64,000 nt of DNA from Weissella confusa (GCA_041871065.1 CP168942.1:2202501-2266500); one strand, 5' to 3'. Positions 15,840-24,507 are shown, numbered from the stretch's first letter. Notes: a model not told the origin generated them from the sequence alone. Made by a program: numbers and translations.

Positions 15840-16971
15840 AGGCTTCTGTTCGTTGTTGTTTTTCAATTTGCCATAGTTGCCAAGCATAAATAATAACCGT
15901 TCGCACAACTGCATAGAATGGCACAGCCAAAATCATACCAGCAATACCGGCTATGTTCCCAGCCGCCAACAACAAGATAATGATCGTCAACGGGTGAATG
16001 TTTAGCGATGCACCCATGATGCGTGGATAGATTAAGTTGCTATCGATTTGTTGCACAATCAACACCACCACAATGACCCAAACAACTTGCCAAATATCCT
16101 GAGTGAACGCCACAAAGATTGCAGGTACCAGACCAATATATGGTCCAACATATGGAATCAGGTTCGTTAACCCAGCAAAGATACCAAGTAGTAGCGCATA
16201 ATTTTGCCCAATAATAAAGTAACCAATCGTCGTCGCCACACCAACGAAAATCATCTCAATGGCTTGTCCGCTGATATATTGTGCAATTGTCTTGTTTAAA
16301 CGACCCAAAATCTCAGCGACGCGCCCCTCATTTCGGCCTGGGAAGATTTTTTGCAAGAATGGCACTAATTTATGTCCGTCATTCAACATATAAATCGTCA
16401 TAACCGGGACGGTAACAGCCGTGATTGTTACACTGGTAATCGTCCCAATCAACGTACTCAAACTGCTTGCAGTTCCAGAGATAAATGTTTCACCGTACTT
16501 TTGCACTTGGGCTTGTAAATCCTGCAGATTAGCATTCACGCCAATGTCTTTCACCCAGTCTGTTTCGCTTAGTTGCGCAATCCAACTTTGCGATGTCCTA
16601 ATCAATCCCGGCGCATTATCAACTAACTTACCAACTTGTGTCGCCAATGCTGGCACCAACGCCATAAACGCAGCAACAATCAAAGCGACTAGCAATACCA
16701 TCACAATTGCGATTGATGCGACGCGATTCAAATGAAACTTGCCGACACGAACTTTTTCAAGCAACCCAACAATCGGGTTCAACAAGTAATAGAAGAATCC
16801 CGATACAATCAGCGGCACAAACACTGCCCCGATAAATTTCCCAATCGGTTCGAGTATAAAACTCAACTGCGTTACAACCAAGATCAAGAGGGCAGCAGCC
16901 AATAATTCCACTGTCCAATACAAGAGTCGTGATTGTCTCAATTGCTGTAACACACGCCTACCTCTTTTCAT
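15838..16971 (-). CDS. AI-2E family transporter (PerM-like)
   Basis: Integral membrane protein of 377 residues with the AI-2E/PerM topology: two helices at the N-terminus, a long soluble segment (about residues 105-190) and five more helices. Recognisable motifs are FVPLIVSGFFYYLLNPIV near residue 50, TVPVMTIYMLNDGHKLVPFL near residue 188, and FAGLTNLIPYVGPYIGLVPAI near residue 265. Members export diverse small molecules and some act in sodium/proton exchange or autoinducer release, so the substrate is open. ATG 16971 has no clear ribosome site; an in-frame GTG at 16950 follows AAGAGG by seven bases and may be the true start. Confidence 0.87.
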   Translation of the reverse strand: MKRGRRVLQQLRQSRLLYWTVELLAAALLILVVTQLSFILEPIGKFIGAVFVPLIVSGFFYYLLNPIVGLLEKVRVGKFHLNRVASIAIVMVLLVALIVAAFMALVPALATQVGKLVDNAPGLIRTSQSWIAQLSETDWVKDIGVNANLQDLQAQVQKYGETFISGTASSLSTLIGTITSVTITAVTVPVMTIYMLNDGHKLVPFLQKIFPGRNEGRVAEILGRLNKTIAQYISGQAIEMIFVGVATTIGYFIIGQNYALLLGIFAGLTNLIPYVGPYIGLVPAIFVAFTQDIWQVVWVIVVVLIVQQIDSNLIYPRIMGASLNIHPLTIIILLLAAGNIAGIAGMILAVPFYAVVRTVIIYAWQLWQIEKQQRTEA

Positions 16972-17117
16972 TTTTTATAGTTTCCCCGCGGTTACCAACG
17001 CAAAAGTCGGCAACCTAATGAATTTCATTATACCAAAACACGCCGCAAATGCCCGTTTATGGGCGTTGTGATTTTATTCACTTATTAATTAAGTTTAACC
17101 TAACGAACAATTGCACG

Positions 17118-17129
17118 TGACAATTGTCA
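17118..17129. promoter_or_regulatory. 12-bp perfect palindrome upstream of hydrolase-mprF operon
   Basis: TGACAATTGTCA is perfectly palindromic and is preceded by a second ACAATTG copy. It lies about 80 bases before the operon start and may bind a regulator of envelope stress, though none is identified here. Confidence 0.4.
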
Positions 17130-17150
17130 TGCGAACAAACCTTCCACAAG

Positions 17151-17160
17151 TTATCCACAG
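17151..17160 (+). promoter_or_regulatory. DnaA-box consensus TTATCCACAG
   Basis: Perfect match to the strong DnaA box. It stands alone, 47 bases before the hydrolase ATG, so it could titrate DnaA or regulate the operon. It is not an origin by itself. Confidence 0.5.
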
Positions 17161-17206
17161 GCTTTTTGTGTAAAATAATAAGTATTAACATATCGAGGCA
17201 TTTTAT

Positions 17207-17917
17207 ATGAAATTGCATACTAAAGATGGTAGCCAAATTGATTATCAAACATATGGCTCACCTACAAAACCAGCCTTGCTGTTATTACATGGTAACAACG
17301 GATCGCAACAAGACTTCAATGCCTACCTCCCCCTCTTCGCACATGACTTTTATGTCATTACGCAAGATGCGCGCGGGCACGGGCAATCAACGAATACCCA
17401 GCCACAGCTCAATTACCAGCTATTAGCCTCCGATTTGGAAGCATTGCGAATCGCAACTAATATCTCGACGTGGAGCATCTTGGGATATAGCGACGGCGCC
17501 AACTTAGCATTGCGTTACACGCTGGATAATCCGACGCGTGTTCACGCATTAGTTTTGAACGCCCCTAATCTGACCATCAACGGATTAACAAAGCCAATTG
17601 TTCTGATTGCCAGTTGGATTGAATGGCTGTTAGGCAAGTTACGACATCTCCATCCATTCTTCGAGGCCCGTTGGCAACAAACCAGCCTCATGTTTAAAAC
17701 ACCTGGCATTTCCAAGCGCGATTTGCAGACGGTCATGGCGCCAACACTTGTTTTAGTTGGTCAATTCGACTTCATCAAGCGACGCCACTCTCTAAACATC
17801 GCACACGCCTTGGGCAACGGCACACTATACGTCGCGCCATTCAAAACACATTTATTCATTCAATTTTCGCCGTTGGTTTTCTCAAACATCGTGCGTCAAT
17901 TTCTTAAGGAGCACTAA
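17207..17917 (+). CDS. alpha/beta hydrolase upstream of mprF
   Basis: A 236-residue alpha/beta hydrolase with the oxyanion region LLLLHGNNGSQQDF near residue 28, nucleophile S95 in LGYSDGANLA, acid probably D in VGQFDFI near residue 181, and histidine in FKTHLFIQF near residue 213. No signal sequence is present. It is fused transcriptionally to mprF: its stop and the mprF start are only two bases apart. Such tight pairing suggests a role in membrane lipid or aminoacyl-lipid metabolism, for instance as an aminoacyl-phosphatidylglycerol hydrolase, but that is inference. The start follows GAGG at nine bases. Confidence 0.85.
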   Translation: MKLHTKDGSQIDYQTYGSPTKPALLLLHGNNGSQQDFNAYLPLFAHDFYVITQDARGHGQSTNTQPQLNYQLLASDLEALRIATNISTWSILGYSDGANLALRYTLDNPTRVHALVLNAPNLTINGLTKPIVLIASWIEWLLGKLRHLHPFFEARWQQTSLMFKTPGISKRDLQTVMAPTLVLVGQFDFIKRRHSLNIAHALGNGTLYVAPFKTHLFIQFSPLVFSNIVRQFLKEH

Positions 17918-17919
17918 TT

Positions 17920-20451
17920 ATGAAATCTAGTTTTCTAAATTTCAGGCGAATCTTCATTATCGGGGTCGCGTTCGTCGCATTGTTCGAGTTAGGAGCATTA
18001 ATCAAACACATTCCGCCAGAAAGTATCGTCGCCATTTTGGCAGAATTACCTCTCAGCCTAACCATCAGTATCTTTTTGATCGGTTTAGTTGGCGCAAGCA
18101 CAGGCGTCTTGTCAGACTGGGTGCTACGCAAAATTTTTCAGGATAACGACGTCAACAACGCGCCGCAGGGTCGTAAATTTTGGGTCGAAAGTTGGACCGT
18201 CACCAACTTAAACAATGCGTTCGGAATTGCCGACATCGTGATGAGCTGGTTGCGCGGGCGCCTGTTTAACAGCCGTTCCGTCCAAGAATCAGCCACAATC
18301 CGCCAACACTGGTGGCAAGGCACATTCGGTCTAGGTATCGCCAGCTTGTTAAGCTTTGTTGCGACACTTATCTTCTGGCCAAACGCGCCCGTTGCTGACT
18401 ACGCCTTTATTTTGTTGATTGGTATGTTGCTACCATTCATCGGGGTTGCTGTCACAATTCGCAATTGGAAAACCCTCGCGTTTCCGGTCACAAAACGTCG
18501 ATTCGCTCAGACGGTCGGCGCTTCATTATTCGAATGGCTCGGCAGCACGGTTGCATTCCTAGCATTCGGTGCCGTGATGCACCTTCCAACAACATTACTT
18601 GAGCTCGTGCCACTATTTATTGCCGCTCGCATCATCGGCCTCATTACGTTGGTGCCTGGTGGCTATGGTACATTCGATATCTTCATATTCTTCGGTTTGC
18701 AACATCTCGGTATCGATTCAGCTGTCGCATTCCTATGGATTATGTTCTACCGCTTGGCCTACACGGCAATCCCCGGCATCATCGCCGTGATTGCAGGCAT
18801 CAGTGGCGCTTTGGTTAATGTGAACACCTCATTCCGCGGTGTCCCAAGAATAATCGCCGGCTCAATTATTCAAAAAGTTGATGCTTTCTTACTCTACTTA
18901 ATGGGTATCGCCATGATTTTGGTTGGCGCACTGCCTGGCACGCTAGAATCAATTACATTCTTGCAACGCTTCAGTCCTTGGACGAGCAATTTCCTAACGC
19001 AAGTCCCTAACATTTTCTTGGGATTCATGTTGATCATGGCTGGACGTGGTATCGCCAGCAAAGTAAAGCGCGCCTACGTGCCAACACTCATTTTGCTAGC
19101 AATCACGTTTGTCTATGTCATCATTTCACGTAGTCATATCACACCAGTTATTTTGGTTGGCGCTTTATTCCTTGCTACATTATTCATCAAGCCACGTTTG
19201 ACACGTGAGCAACTGGTGTACAGCTGGGAATCTCGTTTAATCGACGGCGCCATTTACAGCATTTTGTTTATCGCTTATCTGTTGATCGGACTGGCCAACT
19301 TGCCAGTTGTGTCAGCGCACTTCCACTTCCGCTCTACAGGGCTGTTGTTGTTACCATCATTCCATTGGTGGGTAATTGGCTTCCTAACAATTGTCGCTGT
19401 GAGCCTTGGAGCGCTAGGATTTATCGCTTACTTGCAAGGCAAGCGTGAATTATTAGGTGAGGCACTCGATGAAGAACGTGTCGAAAAGGTCCTCGCAATC
19501 GGCGATAACCACTACACGAACCTCATTTTCTTGGGCGACAAGCGTCTCTTCTACTACCAACCAAAGGAAGGTGCTGAAGATTCCGTCGCCATTCAATTCC
19601 GTCTCATCAACAACAAGGCTGCCGTCATGAGTGATCCATTTGGTAACGCTGATGACTTCAAGGCTGCTATGAGCGCCTTTATCACCGAAGCTGACCGTCT
19701 GGGTTATATGCCAATTTTCTATGAGGTCTCAGAGCAAATCGCCATGATTGCCCACGAGTTCGGTTATAACTTCATGAAACTCGGTGAAGAAGCCCGCGTT
19801 GATACCGTGAATTTCAAGACCGCTGGTAAGAAATTTGCGAATATCCGTAGTGAAATCAACCAAGCGGCCGCGGCTGGCTTTGAATACGAAGTGCTGCAAC
19901 CACCATTCAGCCCTGCGCTAATGACTGAGTTGCGCGCCATTTCAAACGAATGGTTGAACGGCCGTGAAGAAAAAGGTTATTCATTGGGGTTCTTCGATGA
20001 ACATTACCTCCAGCGTGACGGCATTGGCGTTTTAAAGGCCCCTGACGGCCATATCGTCGCCTTTGCAACCTTGGTTACGTCTCACACGGAAAATCAAATG
20101 ACCGTCGATCTCATGCGTTTCACGAAGGAATCACCAAACGGTACGATGGACGTGCTGTTCGTTAAGACTTTCGAATATGCCCGCGATGCCGGTTATCAGA
20201 CGTTCAACCTTGGCATGTCGCCACTAGCTAACGTTGGCTTGTACCAACACAGTTTCATCCGCGAACGTATCGCCAACCTTATTTTCCAATTTGGTTCTGC
20301 GATTTACTCGTTCGAAGGTTTGCGTCACTACAAGCGTAAGTTCGCCAGCGATTGGCAACCTTACTACATTGCTTACTCAAACCACTCAAACATCATCTTC
20401 GTCATGATCGCTTTGTTGCTAATTGATAACCCTGGTGTTGAATTGGATTAA
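17920..20451 (+). CDS. mprF: bifunctional lysylphosphatidylglycerol synthase/flippase MprF
   Basis: Membrane enzyme that transfers lysine (or another amino acid) from aminoacyl-tRNA to phosphatidylglycerol and moves the product to the outer leaflet, lowering surface charge and giving resistance to cationic peptides. The 843-residue chain has the N-terminal flippase with about fourteen helices (residues 1-510; family segment ITLVPGGYGTFDIFIFFGLQHLG near residue 240) and the soluble DUF2156 synthase (about 520-843) with GDKRLFYYQPKEGAEDSVAIQF, VMSDPFGNADDF and FNLGMSPLANVG motifs. The start follows AAGGAG. It is second in a two-gene operon with a hydrolase and ends at a strong terminator. The aminoacyl specificity cannot be read from sequence. 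Confidence 0.93.
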   Translation: MKSSFLNFRRIFIIGVAFVALFELGALIKHIPPESIVAILAELPLSLTISIFLIGLVGASTGVLSDWVLRKIFQDNDVNNAPQGRKFWVESWTVTNLNNAFGIADIVMSWLRGRLFNSRSVQESATIRQHWWQGTFGLGIASLLSFVATLIFWPNAPVADYAFILLIGMLLPFIGVAVTIRNWKTLAFPVTKRRFAQTVGASLFEWLGSTVAFLAFGAVMHLPTTLLELVPLFIAARIIGLITLVPGGYGTFDIFIFFGLQHLGIDSAVAFLWIMFYRLAYTAIPGIIAVIAGISGALVNVNTSFRGVPRIIAGSIIQKVDAFLLYLMGIAMILVGALPGTLESITFLQRFSPWTSNFLTQVPNIFLGFMLIMAGRGIASKVKRAYVPTLILLAITFVYVIISRSHITPVILVGALFLATLFIKPRLTREQLVYSWESRLIDGAIYSILFIAYLLIGLANLPVVSAHFHFRSTGLLLLPSFHWWVIGFLTIVAVSLGALGFIAYLQGKRELLGEALDEERVEKVLAIGDNHYTNLIFLGDKRLFYYQPKEGAEDSVAIQFRLINNKAAVMSDPFGNADDFKAAMSAFITEADRLGYMPIFYEVSEQIAMIAHEFGYNFMKLGEEARVDTVNFKTAGKKFANIRSEINQAAAAGFEYEVLQPPFSPALMTELRAISNEWLNGREEKGYSLGFFDEHYLQRDGIGVLKAPDGHIVAFATLVTSHTENQMTVDLMRFTKESPNGTMDVLFVKTFEYARDAGYQTFNLGMSPLANVGLYQHSFIRERIANLIFQFGSAIYSFEGLRHYKRKFASDWQPYYIAYSNHSNIIFVMIALLLIDNPGVELD

Positions 20452-20454
20452 CAC

Positions 20455-20496
20455 AAAAAAGCTGCCCGCTCTTAAATTTGAGCGGGCAGCTTTTTT
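20455..20496. terminator. bidirectional terminator
   Basis: AAAAAAGCTGCCCGCT pairs perfectly with AGCGGGCAGCTTTTTT (20455-20470 and 20481-20496). Confidence 0.93.
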
Positions 20497-20511
20497 GCAT
20501 TGTTCAAAATA

Positions 20512-21405
20512 TTAAATGAATAGCGCAACAACCAAACCGATTGCCAAAGTCAATGAGATGACCACCGCATTCTTAATTGCTTGCGGAAAGTTTGGCTTAA
20601 TCGGGTTCGCTTGGAAGGCTTTCGTGTTCTTTATAACGATTGGGAATGAGACCAACGTAATCAATGCCGGCCATGGCAAAATACGCAAAACGACCGCCAA
20701 AATCAAAACAATGTAACCAGCCAAATAAATCCAACCAAACACCTTAACGGCTCGTTCCTTACCAAGGTACCAAACCAACGTGTGACGATTCTCAGCCAGG
20801 TCTTCTTCGTAATCACCGATGTTATTTGCCAACATAATATCGCCGATTGCGAACCAAGAAATAGCTGATGCAACGATTGCGTGTAACACCAATTCAGTCG
20901 TAAATGTTGGCGCAACATTCACGTAGGTCGCACTTAGGAAAATCAAATATCCCATCGTCAAACCAGAGGCTAATTCACCAAAAGGAGTACGTGACAGTGG
21001 CAACGGCGTACCTGCATACCAGTATGCAACGGCGAAACCAATCAGCCCCATCACCAACAATGGTATACCCGTTTGTGACACCAACCAAAGGCCACCAACT
21101 GCCACAATCAACACCAACCCAATCAGCGTTGTCCATCCTTGTCGTGGTGTGATGCCACCTGAGCCAACAATGTTGTTCACACCGTTCTTCCATTCCTCAC
21201 TTGTGGCTGACTTAAAGTCCTGCAAATTGTTCCAAACATTCACTGCCATCTGCAAGGCAAATGCAACGATCACAAACACAATCGCCAGCACCGCATTCAT
21301 ATGTTGATAAGTAATCGCCGCGTATAAGTTACCCAATACCAGCGGCAATACACTCGCTACCAAAGATTGAATTTCAACGAATTTCAACCATATTTTCAAA
21401 GTCAT
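20512..21405 (-). CDS. menA: MenA-like 1,4-dihydroxy-2-naphthoate polyprenyltransferase
   Basis: UbiA-superfamily integral membrane prenyltransferase of 297 residues. The first aspartate-rich region NVWNNLQDFKSATSEEW lies near residue 60 and the second NNIGDYEEDLAENRHTLVW near residue 185, as in MenA. It would attach a polyprenyl chain to dihydroxynaphthoate in (demethyl)menaquinone synthesis. Many lactic bacteria keep only late steps and import the quinone precursor; no other men gene is present in this window. I chose ATG 21405 because GGAGG lies nine bases upstream; an in-frame TTG at 21411 is less likely. Confidence 0.85.
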   Translation of the reverse strand: MTLKIWLKFVEIQSLVASVLPLVLGNLYAAITYQHMNAVLAIVFVIVAFALQMAVNVWNNLQDFKSATSEEWKNGVNNIVGSGGITPRQGWTTLIGLVLIVAVGGLWLVSQTGIPLLVMGLIGFAVAYWYAGTPLPLSRTPFGELASGLTMGYLIFLSATYVNVAPTFTTELVLHAIVASAISWFAIGDIMLANNIGDYEEDLAENRHTLVWYLGKERAVKVFGWIYLAGYIVLILAVVLRILPWPALITLVSFPIVIKNTKAFQANPIKPNFPQAIKNAVVISLTLAIGLVVALFI

Positions 21406-22021
21406 TCTCAAAAACCTCCAAAAAGTTTTTCCGACAATTCAGCTTACCCGAAGTACCCGCTGTAAGCAAGAAATACCGAGTTATCCACAGGGGTGGGGTA
21501 GGGGAAATCACACCTTAGTATTTATGTTGTATTATACAATTTCGCCAAACGAAGGCGTTTCGGGCAGGGTTTACACGTGTTACACGTTACATCTGTTGAA
21601 CGGGGCGTTCAGTTAAAAATGTAAAGGATTTTCACGTTTTTACACGACCAAAGCGGCCTTTTTACACGGTTACTCCGTATGCATTTATATGCAAAAACGT
21701 GTATGCAGTTTATGCATTTGGTTGCATATTGGTGCCCACGACGATATCAGATTCCGACGGTAACCAATGTCAAAAATCACCACCATTCAAAACAATCAGT
21801 CGCACAAAAGCACAAACCATCCCCATCAAAAAACAAGCCCAACACAACCTAAAACCCACCCCTCAAGCCACCAAAACATCACCTCAAACACACGCCAAAA
21901 AGCGACAAAAAAGACGTCAATCCGAACCACAAAAGTGGCGGATCAACGTCAAGCTGAAGCACTAAATTTTAACTAAACACAACGGTCGATTTAATACCAA
22001 AAAACAGATTGGTATACGTCG
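21406..22021. other. 616-bp intergenic region with DnaA box, repeats and an A/C-biased tract
   Basis: No convincing gene lies here. In order it holds a perfect DnaA box (21481-21490), a G-rich run GGGGTGGGGTAGGGG, a TATACA-like -10 near 21533, a small hairpin CGCC-N7-GGCG (21543-21557), at least four copies of a TTACACG motif (21570-21667), five TATGCA/TGCATA-type repeats (21678-21729), and then about 190 bases (21770-21960) almost free of T and G on the plus strand. Two overlapping frames, of 88 (from GTG 21699) and 69 codons (from ATG 21767), are open in the biased tract, but neither has a good ribosome site and both look compositional. Confidence 0.6.
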
Positions 22022-22297
22022 CTAAATCGCCTTAAAAATACGTCGTTCTGGCGATACATCAATCACCTCAGACGTAACCGAATCGACCCGACCATACGGT
22101 GACGGCGACACACTCACCCCATTCACGAAGTCCTTCATCGCCACCTCATCACCCTGCGCTTCGATTCGAACAGAGCCATCTGAGGCATTCCAAACCACAC
22201 CTGTAACACCCAAACGATCGGCCAAAATTTTCGTAAAATAGCGAAAACCAACCCCTTGAACACGCCCTGTCACAACGATGCTTTTTGCTTCTACCAT
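22022..22297 (-). CDS. acyP: acylphosphatase
   Basis: Small cytoplasmic enzyme of 91 residues that hydrolyses acyl phosphates such as acetyl phosphate and 1,3-bisphosphoglycerate. The signature GRVQGVGFRYF with the phosphate-binding arginine is at residues 10-20, and the second motif GVVWNASDGSVRIEAQGD with the catalytic asparagine follows at about 36-53. The length is standard. ATG 22297 is preferred to an upstream in-frame ATG because it fits the family N-terminus and has GGGGAAA just upstream. It is a single gene. Confidence 0.92.
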   Translation of the reverse strand: MVEAKSIVVTGRVQGVGFRYFTKILADRLGVTGVVWNASDGSVRIEAQGDEVAMKDFVNGVSVSPSPYGRVDSVTSEVIDVSPERRIFKAI

Positions 22298-22312
22298 AGC
22301 CTTTCCCCTATC

Positions 22313-22347
22313 AAAAAAGTCCCATGGATAACGGTTATCCATGGGAC
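22313..22347 (-). terminator. intrinsic terminator of binding-protein gene
   Basis: GTCCCATGGATAAC pairs with GTTATCCATGGGAC (22319-22332 and about 22334-22347), followed by TTTTTT on the minus strand. Confidence 0.88.
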
Positions 22348-22359
22348 TATTATAGCGTT

Positions 22360-23160
22360 TTACTTCTTCTCAGTGGTCAAATCAGAACCGAAGTACTTCT
22401 CTGACAACTTCTTCATTGTGCCATCCTTTTGCAAAGACTTCTCTGCCTTTGTAATTGCAGTGGCCAACTTCTTATCCTTCTTATCAAGCATAGGTGCAGC
22501 AGTCGTCTCACCCAAAGCCTTCGTTACCTTAGCTTGCAAATCCGTCTTTGGGTGGGCCTTCTTGTAAACGCCCCATGAATCTTGTGAGTTCAACGTCACG
22601 TCAGCCTTACCTGAATCAACCAAGTCCAAAGCTTCCGCAAAACCAGGTGCTGACACAATCGTCGCCCCAGCCTTAGTAGCAGCTTGACCGAAGTCAGATG
22701 ATGACGTTTGTGCCGCCTTCTTACCCTTCAAATCGCTGTAATCCTTAATCTTTGAACCCTTCTTCGTGATCATTACTGACTCAGTGAACAAGTATTCTTG
22801 CGCAAATGCGTAAGCCTTCTTACGTTCTGGCGTGATTGACATGTTGTTAAACACAACATCATACTTCTTAGCATCCAAACCGGCTACCAATGAGTCGAAC
22901 TTTGTTTGAACAAACACTGGCTTCAACTTCATCTTCTTAGCAACAGCCTTAACCAACTCAACTTCAAATCCAGTCAACTTACCTGAATCGCTACGGTATG
23001 AGAATGGTGCGTATGTTCCTTCCAAACCAACGGTCAACTTACCCTTAGTCTTCAATTCACTCTTGTATGATGCTGCTGAAACAGTCGTTGCTGATGCGAC
23101 AACACCGCCAATCATACCTGCTGCAACCAATGCAACAGACGTCTTCATAATCTTGTTCAT
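22360..23160 (-). CDS. polar amino acid ABC transporter substrate-binding protein
   Basis: Extracellular solute-binding protein family 3, 266 residues. The signal peptide is MNKIMKTSVALVAAGMIGGV onward with a signal-peptidase I site near VSA-ASY; there is no lipobox cysteine, which is unusual for a Gram-positive binding protein. The mature part has TVGLEGTYAPFSYRSDSGKLTGFEVEL, the ligand-binding VVFNNMSITPERKKAY and the hinge AAQTSSSDFG, as in cystine/glutamine binding proteins. It is close to the frameshifted paralogue at 23433 and faces away from the permease-ATPase pair at 24630, which it probably serves. A 40-codon ORF lies 14 bases upstream. Confidence 0.9.
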   Translation of the reverse strand: MNKIMKTSVALVAAGMIGGVVASATTVSAASYKSELKTKGKLTVGLEGTYAPFSYRSDSGKLTGFEVELVKAVAKKMKLKPVFVQTKFDSLVAGLDAKKYDVVFNNMSITPERKKAYAFAQEYLFTESVMITKKGSKIKDYSDLKGKKAAQTSSSDFGQAATKAGATIVSAPGFAEALDLVDSGKADVTLNSQDSWGVYKKAHPKTDLQAKVTKALGETTAAPMLDKKDKKLATAITKAEKSLQKDGTMKKLSEKYFGSDLTTEKK

Positions 23161-23174
23161 TCTTATACCCTCGC

Positions 23175-23297
23175 CTACATAGCTGTATTTATCATTAGTG
23201 TTGATCCCAAACTATACGTCACAAACATCACAGTAAATGCAATATTGATTCGCATTGCCCAGTAGCGCTTACGATAATTAACTGATGAAACAATCAT
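23175..23297 (-). CDS. 40-residue membrane peptide upstream of binding protein
   Basis: A short open frame starting ATG at 23297 with GAGGAA nine bases upstream and stopping 14 bases before the binding-protein ATG. The peptide has a basic front (NYRKRYW) and a hydrophobic stretch AFTVMFVTYSLGSTLMI, so one membrane helix is likely. It could be a real small membrane subunit or a translated leader that couples to the downstream gene. The basis is the ribosome site and position only. Confidence 0.45.
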   Translation of the reverse strand: MIVSSVNYRKRYWAMRINIAFTVMFVTYSLGSTLMINTAM

Positions 23298-23370
23298 ATC
23301 GTTAACTTCCTCAACTTTTATTCTGTTGAGTGAGTATATGCGCGTCTTTTTATTTGCGCAAACGAAAAAG

Positions 23371-23416
23371 GAATCGTTTCGGTTACTTTCAAATAATAAC
23401 CAAAACGATCCCTAAA
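23371..23416 (-). terminator. intrinsic terminator of frameshifted binding-protein gene
   Basis: GGATCGTTTTGGTTA pairs with TAACCGAAACGATTCC, followed by TTTTT on the minus strand. Confidence 0.85.
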
Positions 23417-23432
23417 TTGCAAATGCTAAATC

Positions 23433-24249
23433 TTACTTAATTGGATTACTGTAATCAGCATCCAAATACTTTTCTGAAATCTTCTTCATCATGCCTTCCT
23501 TACGAAGCTCGTGCTCAGCCTTCGTAACTGCCTTATCAAGGGCAACAGACTTCTTGTTCATCATAGGTGCAGCCCCAGTTGCAGGCATGTACTTTGATGG
23601 TGAAGGGATGGCAATCAAATCCGTATCAGGGTGCGCCTTCTTGTAAACTCCCCAGGCTGCTGCATCATTCAAAGTTGCGTCTGCATGCCCGTTTTCAACC
23701 GTGGCAATCGCTTCAGCAAATCCTGGTACAGCAACATTTGTAGATCCTAGCTTCTCGGCGTACTTCACATAGTTACCAATTGCTGATTGAGCGGTCTTCT
23801 TGCCCTTGATATCAGTAACTTGCTTAATACCTGAATCCTTCTTCGTAACGACAACTCCCCCAGTATAAATGTATTCCGAACCATAACGGAACACCTTCAT
23901 ACGTGCTGGCGTCACACCCATATCATTCAAAATGATGTCGTATTTGTGGTCTTGTAGACCTGCAACCAGTGAATCCCACTTTGTTGGTACGAAGGCGACC
24001 TTAACACCCATCTTCTTACCAATTTCCTTGGCCATATCCACATCAATTCCCGTTAACTTACCTGAATCAGTACGGTATGAATATGGTGCATACGTACCTT
24101 CCAAACCAACAGTCAGTTGATCCTTGTGAAGGAGGCCGAGGTTCTTAGTAGAATCCGCATTAGCGGTTACACACCCCGGCGCTCAACAATGTTCCTGCGG
24201 CAAATACCGCTGCGACTAGCTTAATCCCGTTAAAGCTGTGCTTTTGCAT
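23433..24249 (-). pseudogene. amino acid ABC substrate-binding protein with frameshift in signal peptide
   Basis: Paralogue of the protein at 22360. From ATG 24249 the frame encodes a signal peptide (MQKHSFNGIKLVAAVFAAGT) and then stops at a TAA near 24162. Shifting frame at GGGGTGTGTAACC (about 24168-24178) restores VTANADSTKNLGLLHKDQLT and the intact mature domain TVGLEGTYAPYSYRTDSGKLTG, which continues to 23433. One extra base, or two missing, explains it. The mature domain is undamaged, so the event is recent or a sequencing error. Alone, the downstream frame has only a TTG start and would stay in the cytoplasm. The restored signal peptide also lacks a lipobox cysteine. Confidence 0.82.
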
Positions 24250-24369
24250 AATTATCTTACGCCCTTTCAAAAAGTATGTTGCATAGCATAAACCCACTTT
24301 GCCATGGTTGTCAAATACCTTTTTAATGTTTATTTAATTCAGCGCCGAGAATTTCTTATCCTAAAACGC

Positions 24370-24398
24370 TTGCATTTAGTCAGTGATGTCTCTAAAAT
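24370..24398 (+). promoter_or_regulatory. promoter of the ABC importer leader
   Basis: TTGCAT (24370-24375) and TAAAAT (24393-24398) are spaced by 17 bases. The transcript would start near 24405, giving a leader of about 225 nt before the permease gene. Confidence 0.6.
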
Positions 24399-24444
24399 GA
24401 AACACAACAAAGACTAATTAAAAAAGACGGAAGGAAAGTTAACC

Positions 24445-24507
24445 ATGATGACGATCAACACACAAATTACTGTTGCTTGCATCAGCCTAGCGCGTTACTC
24501 GCGGTAG
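24445..24507 (+). CDS. 20-residue leader peptide of an attenuator
   Basis: A 21-codon frame starts at ATG 24445 behind GGAAGGAAAG and ends at TAG 24507. Its codons include Thr (ACG, ACA, ACT), Ile (ATC, ATT, ATC), one Cys (TGC) at position 12, and the end Ser-Leu-Ala-Arg-Tyr-Ser-Arg. Bases 24485-24494, inside its last codons, are the perfect complement of 24552-24561, which lie in the 5' half of the following terminator. That is the geometry of translation-coupled attenuation. Which amino acid is sensed is not clear from a run of identical codons. Confidence 0.65.
   Translation: MMTINTQITVACISLARYSR

Noticed and set aside
17151..21490. Chromosomal origin on the basis of two perfect DnaA boxes
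   Set aside because: The boxes are 4.3 kb apart, single, without AT-rich unwinding element, and dnaA/dnaN are absent.
21481..21510. G-quadruplex from the run GGGGTGGGGTAGGGG
   Set aside because: Only three G-tracts are present where four are needed for a standard intramolecular quadruplex.
21699..21976. Two overlapping frames of 88 and 69 codons as basic proteins
   Set aside because: Both are open because the strand has almost no T; neither has a good ribosome site, and the amino acid make-up (Lys, Thr, Gln, Pro, His) follows the base bias.
22319..22347. ATGGATAAC/GTTATCCAT palindrome as an operator
   Set aside because: Position after the binding-protein stop and the following T-run on the minus strand make it an intrinsic terminator.
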